In this document: positions 60,589 through 64,000 of the stretch, one piece after another
Position numbering within the stretch: position 1 is the stretch's first letter
How the letters are laid out: every line of letters begins with the position of its first letter
DNA from: Aphelocoma coerulescens
Taxonomy: Eukaryota; Chordata; Aves; Passeriformes; Corvidae
DNA: 64,000 nucleotides
Direction of reading: 5' to 3'
Assembly (NCBI RefSeq): GCF_041296385.1
Contig: NC_091020.1
Coordinates: 35,333,501-35,397,500, forward strand
Position numbers and translations under genes: made by a program
Notes under the pieces: generated by a model
The model's database searches: none
The model's input: only the letters and a program-made list of their open reading frames with translations
Told to the model about the DNA's origin: nothing

Positions 60589-60920
60589 TAGAATCACAGA
60601 ACGGGGTTGGAAAAGACCTTAAAAATCATCTATTTCCAACCCCTTGTCATGAGCAGGGACACCTTCCACTATTCCAGGTTGCTCCAAGCCTATCCTGCCC
60701 TTGAACACTTCCAGAGATGGGGCAGCCACAGCTTCCCTGCAAAACCTGTGCCAGGGCCTCACCACCCCCACAGTAAGGAATTCTTTCCTAATATCCCATC
60801 TAAACCTGTCAGTTTGAAGCTATTTCCCCTTGTCCTGTCACTACAAGCTCTCAGAAAAAGTCCCTCTCCACTCTTTCCTGTAGTTTTCCTTCAGGTGCTG
60901 GAAGGTCACAGTTATAACCC
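60589..60920 (-). mobile_element. CR1 LINE 3' fragment (older copy)
   Basis: A reverse-oriented copy: 'atagaatcacagaacggggt', 'gagcagggacaccttccact', 'cttccagagatggggcagcc', 'ccttgtcctgtcactacaag', 'ccttcaggtgctggaaggtc'. Its core differs from the young group (no 'ccaggggcagccccagctgc'), which points to an older subfamily. Confidence 0.95.
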
Positions 60921-63074
60921 TGTATTTTGTACCCAGAGCAGACAAGAACCTTGCACCATTTTGCACCACTGGCTATTTGTTCGATTTATCCCCAAAAATG
61001 CCTTGGAGTGTTTTTTGGGGTTATTCCCATGGAAGTGGCTCACTGGGAGGTGCTGCCCAAGCTGCAGGTGAGGGGTCAGCAGGAGGGCTGGGATTTCTTC
61101 AGCACACCCAGTCCCAGCTAAAGCTGCAGTACAGCACTTCTGGATTCCAGAGCTGGAGCAAGTGGGCAAGGAAAAGACCCCAAAGTGGCCCTCTACTATA
61201 TCAGCATCTGATTGCAATTTCTGATGGCAATTTCTTCCTTTTTTTACACAATTTTCCATCTGTCTGGGTAACCAAAGCCATGCAGATGACTGGAAGAAAA
61301 TGCCAATTCTTTTTACTTTTGTTGAAATGACTTTCACCCTTCTGCTATCGTATTCTCTGCTACATTTAATTTGTTTTGGTTTAGCACATTTTAGCTGAGC
61401 AAACAATTTGTATGTTATGACTTGAGTTTTAGAATTGTTAAGGATTTTTTTTCCCCCTTTTTCACAGCTTTTTTTCTAACCTGTCTGTATTCAGCTCACA
61501 CGCTGGGTTGTATTTAAACAGAAGATCAACTGATAATTGCAACACCACTGCTGGCATCGCTCTAGTGATGAGGCTGCCAGCATTTCCAGGTTGAATTTTG
61601 GCATCAGACATTGCAGCTTGAAAGCCAATTTTATTAAAATGAGTAGAGGGAAAAATCTGTTTGGCCTCTTTTGCTTGATAAGAGTATAAAAAGACAACAT
61701 TTTAAAAGAATAAATGAATGTTGAGAACACAGTGCCTGACCTGCAGGGATTTTCGTGGTGTTTGCCACTGTGCTGAGGTGTGCAGGTCAATGGGGATGGG
61801 ATCACCCTCATCCAGAGCCACATTGTCCCAGATGAGGGCATTGGCCCCTCATTAATTACAAACTGCAGCATCAGAGGGGCACCCAAGAAGTGTTTGGAGC
61901 TGGGAGCCCACTGTCCCAGATGAGCACAGCTTCCCCTGCAATCCCACAATGAGGCCAGTGCTGCCCCAGTTCATCCCAGAAATTCCACATTCCTCAGTAA
62001 AAACACAGCCATCTACACTTATTGTCTGAGGGCCCATATCCTACCACCTCCTCTGGAAAATGTGCAACCACGCACCAGCAGAATACAGATGAAAATCTGC
62101 ACTCATATAATTTTATATTTAAGCCTATGGGATAGGGATAATTACAGTTTTAGAATGGGATCAAAAAGCCCAGATCTACAGAGACTCTTTGAAGTCAATA
62201 TCTATTTATTATAATTACACAACATCTTCCATCGGACCTGAAAGCATTATTCAGGCATTAATAAATTAAAGTTTGCAAAAGACAGGCTTCCCATGCCACT
62301 ATTTATCCCCGTTTTATGGATAGGCAACCTGGGGAACGAGGAGTTGAGGTGAGTTGCCTCTGTGTTCCAGCAGCACGTGGACACTGGTAGGTGCAGCGAG
62401 CCACAGGCTTTCAAACAGAACATTTGGCTCATCCTAGTCCCCAGATTGTCTTGACATTCCCTGTATTCTCACACCTCGGGTGTTCCTGGTTGGAGATGTC
62501 AAAGGCCAAATGTTCTGGGATATAGTGAAGCTGCTTAGTTAATAAAACTATTAACACTTTGTATTGAATATTGCCTTTATCCAACAAATGCCTTTATTTA
62601 ATGCCTGTGAGCTGCACAGAGAGTCTTATTCCAGTCTTCACATCTATGAGAAGATGATAGGAGAAGTGGAAATAGGACTTATACAGGTGGTTTAGGGGAC
62701 TGAAATCCAAGCTGGGAAAGCTGAGAGCCAAAACTCCCTATTGGCCACCCCTCTCCTTTAATTCTCCTTTTATAAATCACACTAAAGCATGGAAAAAATG
62801 GGAAATTCTGAGGTTGCACCAGTAGCTCAGGTTGTGTCAGGGTGCCCATGGTGGGTGAGGAGGATGTGAAGCAGCACCCAGCCACCAAACAGAAACCTGA
62901 AACAATTTGGGCAATCTTTTAACAAAGCACAACAATTACTTAGCAGTTTTTGAAAGGACAGTTCACCACTGAAATATTGCAGTGCTCCATGGAATGGAAA
63001 TAAATTTGGGTCTGAATGGAGCCTTGCCAATCTATAACCAGTGTTTTATTCAAAACAATCTTCTGGCAGGAGGA
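60921..63074. other. Unique noncoding sequence with one arm of a local duplication
   Basis: AT-rich with moderate-GC patches. A 'tgtcccagatgag' word occurs twice at about 61825 and 61912. The first copy of the 63-bp duplication lies at 62771-62832. No gene is recognised. Confidence 0.5.
62771..62832 (+). repeat. Direct duplication, copy 1 (about 63 bp)
   Basis: It begins 'tataaatcacactaaagc' and contains 'gggaaattctgaggttgcac'. It matches copy 2 at 63750-63812 with only a few differences, and the flanks are unrelated. Confidence 0.9.
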
Positions 63075-63136
63075 ACAGAATCATGGAATCGTTCAGGTTT
63101 GAGAAGAGCTTTAAGATTACCAATCCCAGCCCTCTG
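63075..63136 (-). mobile_element. CR1 LINE 3' end, old fragment
   Basis: A reverse-oriented piece: 'acagaatcatggaatcgttc', 'aggtttgagaagagctttaa', then diverged sequence. The 'cgttcaggtt' word is typical of an older CR1 subfamily. Confidence 0.8.
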
Positions 63137-64000
63137 GCAGCCTGACATTCTGTTTTCTGGAGAAATTTGCACCTTGGAGAGGGTGCTCCATGGAAACATG
63201 CTCACTGCTGCTGCTCTGTGCATGGGCAGAGGACCCCAGTGATGGGTGGTGCTCCAAACTCTGCCCAGCTCCAGCTGCTGGCAGTGCCCAGGCATCCCCA
63301 GAGCAGCAGGAACTTGCTCCCACTCACACCAGCTGTGCCATCAGGGCACAATTGCTGGGGTCAGCCTTGCACATGACCAGTGGGAGTTTGTGAAATCCAC
63401 CTTGGCTGTCAGGGCTGGGCTTGGCTGGGCTTTCAGAGGGAGGGAAGCAGTGTTTTCCTTGGGTTGGCAGAGGGCAGTGTGTCTCCTTGCATGCTCCACG
63501 GGCACCTCTGTGCCAGGAGAGGCACAGCTGGCACTGGCAGAGGCACAGTGTGATTGTGTCCTGCTGTCCTGGGTTCTGATCCACAAGAGTCCCTACACAC
63601 TCCAAGACAGACACCCTTAGGAAAGGCTCCCACCAACTTCCTCTGCTGTGATTTTACCTTTTTCATTATGTTTGACATTTTTGAGACTGAGCTTTGTTAC
63701 AGACTATTAGCCTATGGCAGTAGGCTGGGGAGATAAGACTTCATCAAGCTATAAATCACACCAAAGCGTGGAAAAATGGGAAATTCTGAGGTTGCACCGG
63801 CAGCTCTGGTTGGGTTCGCCTGAGCATTGGACTGATTGCAATATTTCAAGTGACTGCTGGTATCAGCCAATGCTGCAGCTTGCAGGGAAATGAGTTTGGT
63901 GCCTTGTGTCTGAACAGCAACACTATTAAAGTTTTGTACTTAGCATCGTTACTGACTTTGTGGGATCACTGTAGCAAGTTTTAAATGATGCATGAAATGA
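63137..64000. other. Unique noncoding sequence to the window end
   Basis: The part from 63140 to 63620 is GC-moderate with overlapping frames on both strands (up to 124 codons) and no known domain. The second arm of the duplication is at 63750-63812. Confidence 0.5.
63750..63812 (+). repeat. Direct duplication, copy 2 (about 63 bp)
   Basis: Begins 'tataaatcacaccaaagc'; the same orientation as copy 1 and about 979 bases away. It keeps two extra CpGs ('agcgtgg', 'caccggc') where copy 1 has TG/CA, the usual CpG decay. Confidence 0.9.

Overview
The window looks like bird nuclear DNA, probably from a songbird (Passeriformes) or a close relative. The main evidence is about twenty 5'-truncated CR1 LINE tails, on both strands. 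Several carry the CR1 3' end known from birds, in which a conserved 'cccttccaac' block is followed by 'attccatga/attctatga' octamers. There are no bacterial-style operons, no compact gene packing and no prokaryotic signals. Placement below birds rests on the look of the CR1 subfamilies and is an inference.

I find no protein-coding gene, tRNA, rRNA or known microRNA that I can defend. The longest open frames are explained by simple repeats (2.3-2.8 kb), by a minisatellite (52.2-53.5 kb), by GC-rich CR1 tails, or by chance. The window therefore reads as a gene desert or the inside of a very long intron. Part 1 is mainly a map of repeats, with the unique stretches between them described in turn.

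Layout. 0-13.6 kb: unique AT-rich DNA with nine CR1 tails, a (GGGAA)n array at 2.36 kb, an AAATAAACCT-type minisatellite at 8.56 kb, and a weak candidate minus-strand polyadenylation site at 4.46 kb. 13.6-20.6 kb: no CR1, with a CpG-island-like block at 13.86-14.16 kb followed by A/C-rich, G15 and T49 tracts. 20.6-25.3 kb: three CR1 tails and a GC-rich segment near 24.5-24.9 kb. 25.3-34.1 kb: a long AT-rich interval without CR1, with two probable relics of an ancient amniote repeat and AT microsatellites. 34.1-49.5 kb: six CR1 tails and two CpG-retaining blocks (37.2-37.66 kb and 46.32-46.4 kb) that look like protected regulatory DNA. 49.5-56.3 kb: no CR1, with a CpG-rich patch and poly-T tract at 51.0-51.35 kb, an A24 tract at 51.93 kb, and the 1.3 kb GGAGTGGCACTGGGT minisatellite with a perfectly duplicated 228-bp higher-order unit. 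56.3-64 kb: four CR1 tails and a 63-bp direct duplication (62.77 and 63.75 kb).

No genes are seen to act together here. If the window has a function, it is most likely cis-regulatory: CpG-retaining or repeat-poor blocks that may control a gene outside the window. I found no previously undescribed multi-gene system.
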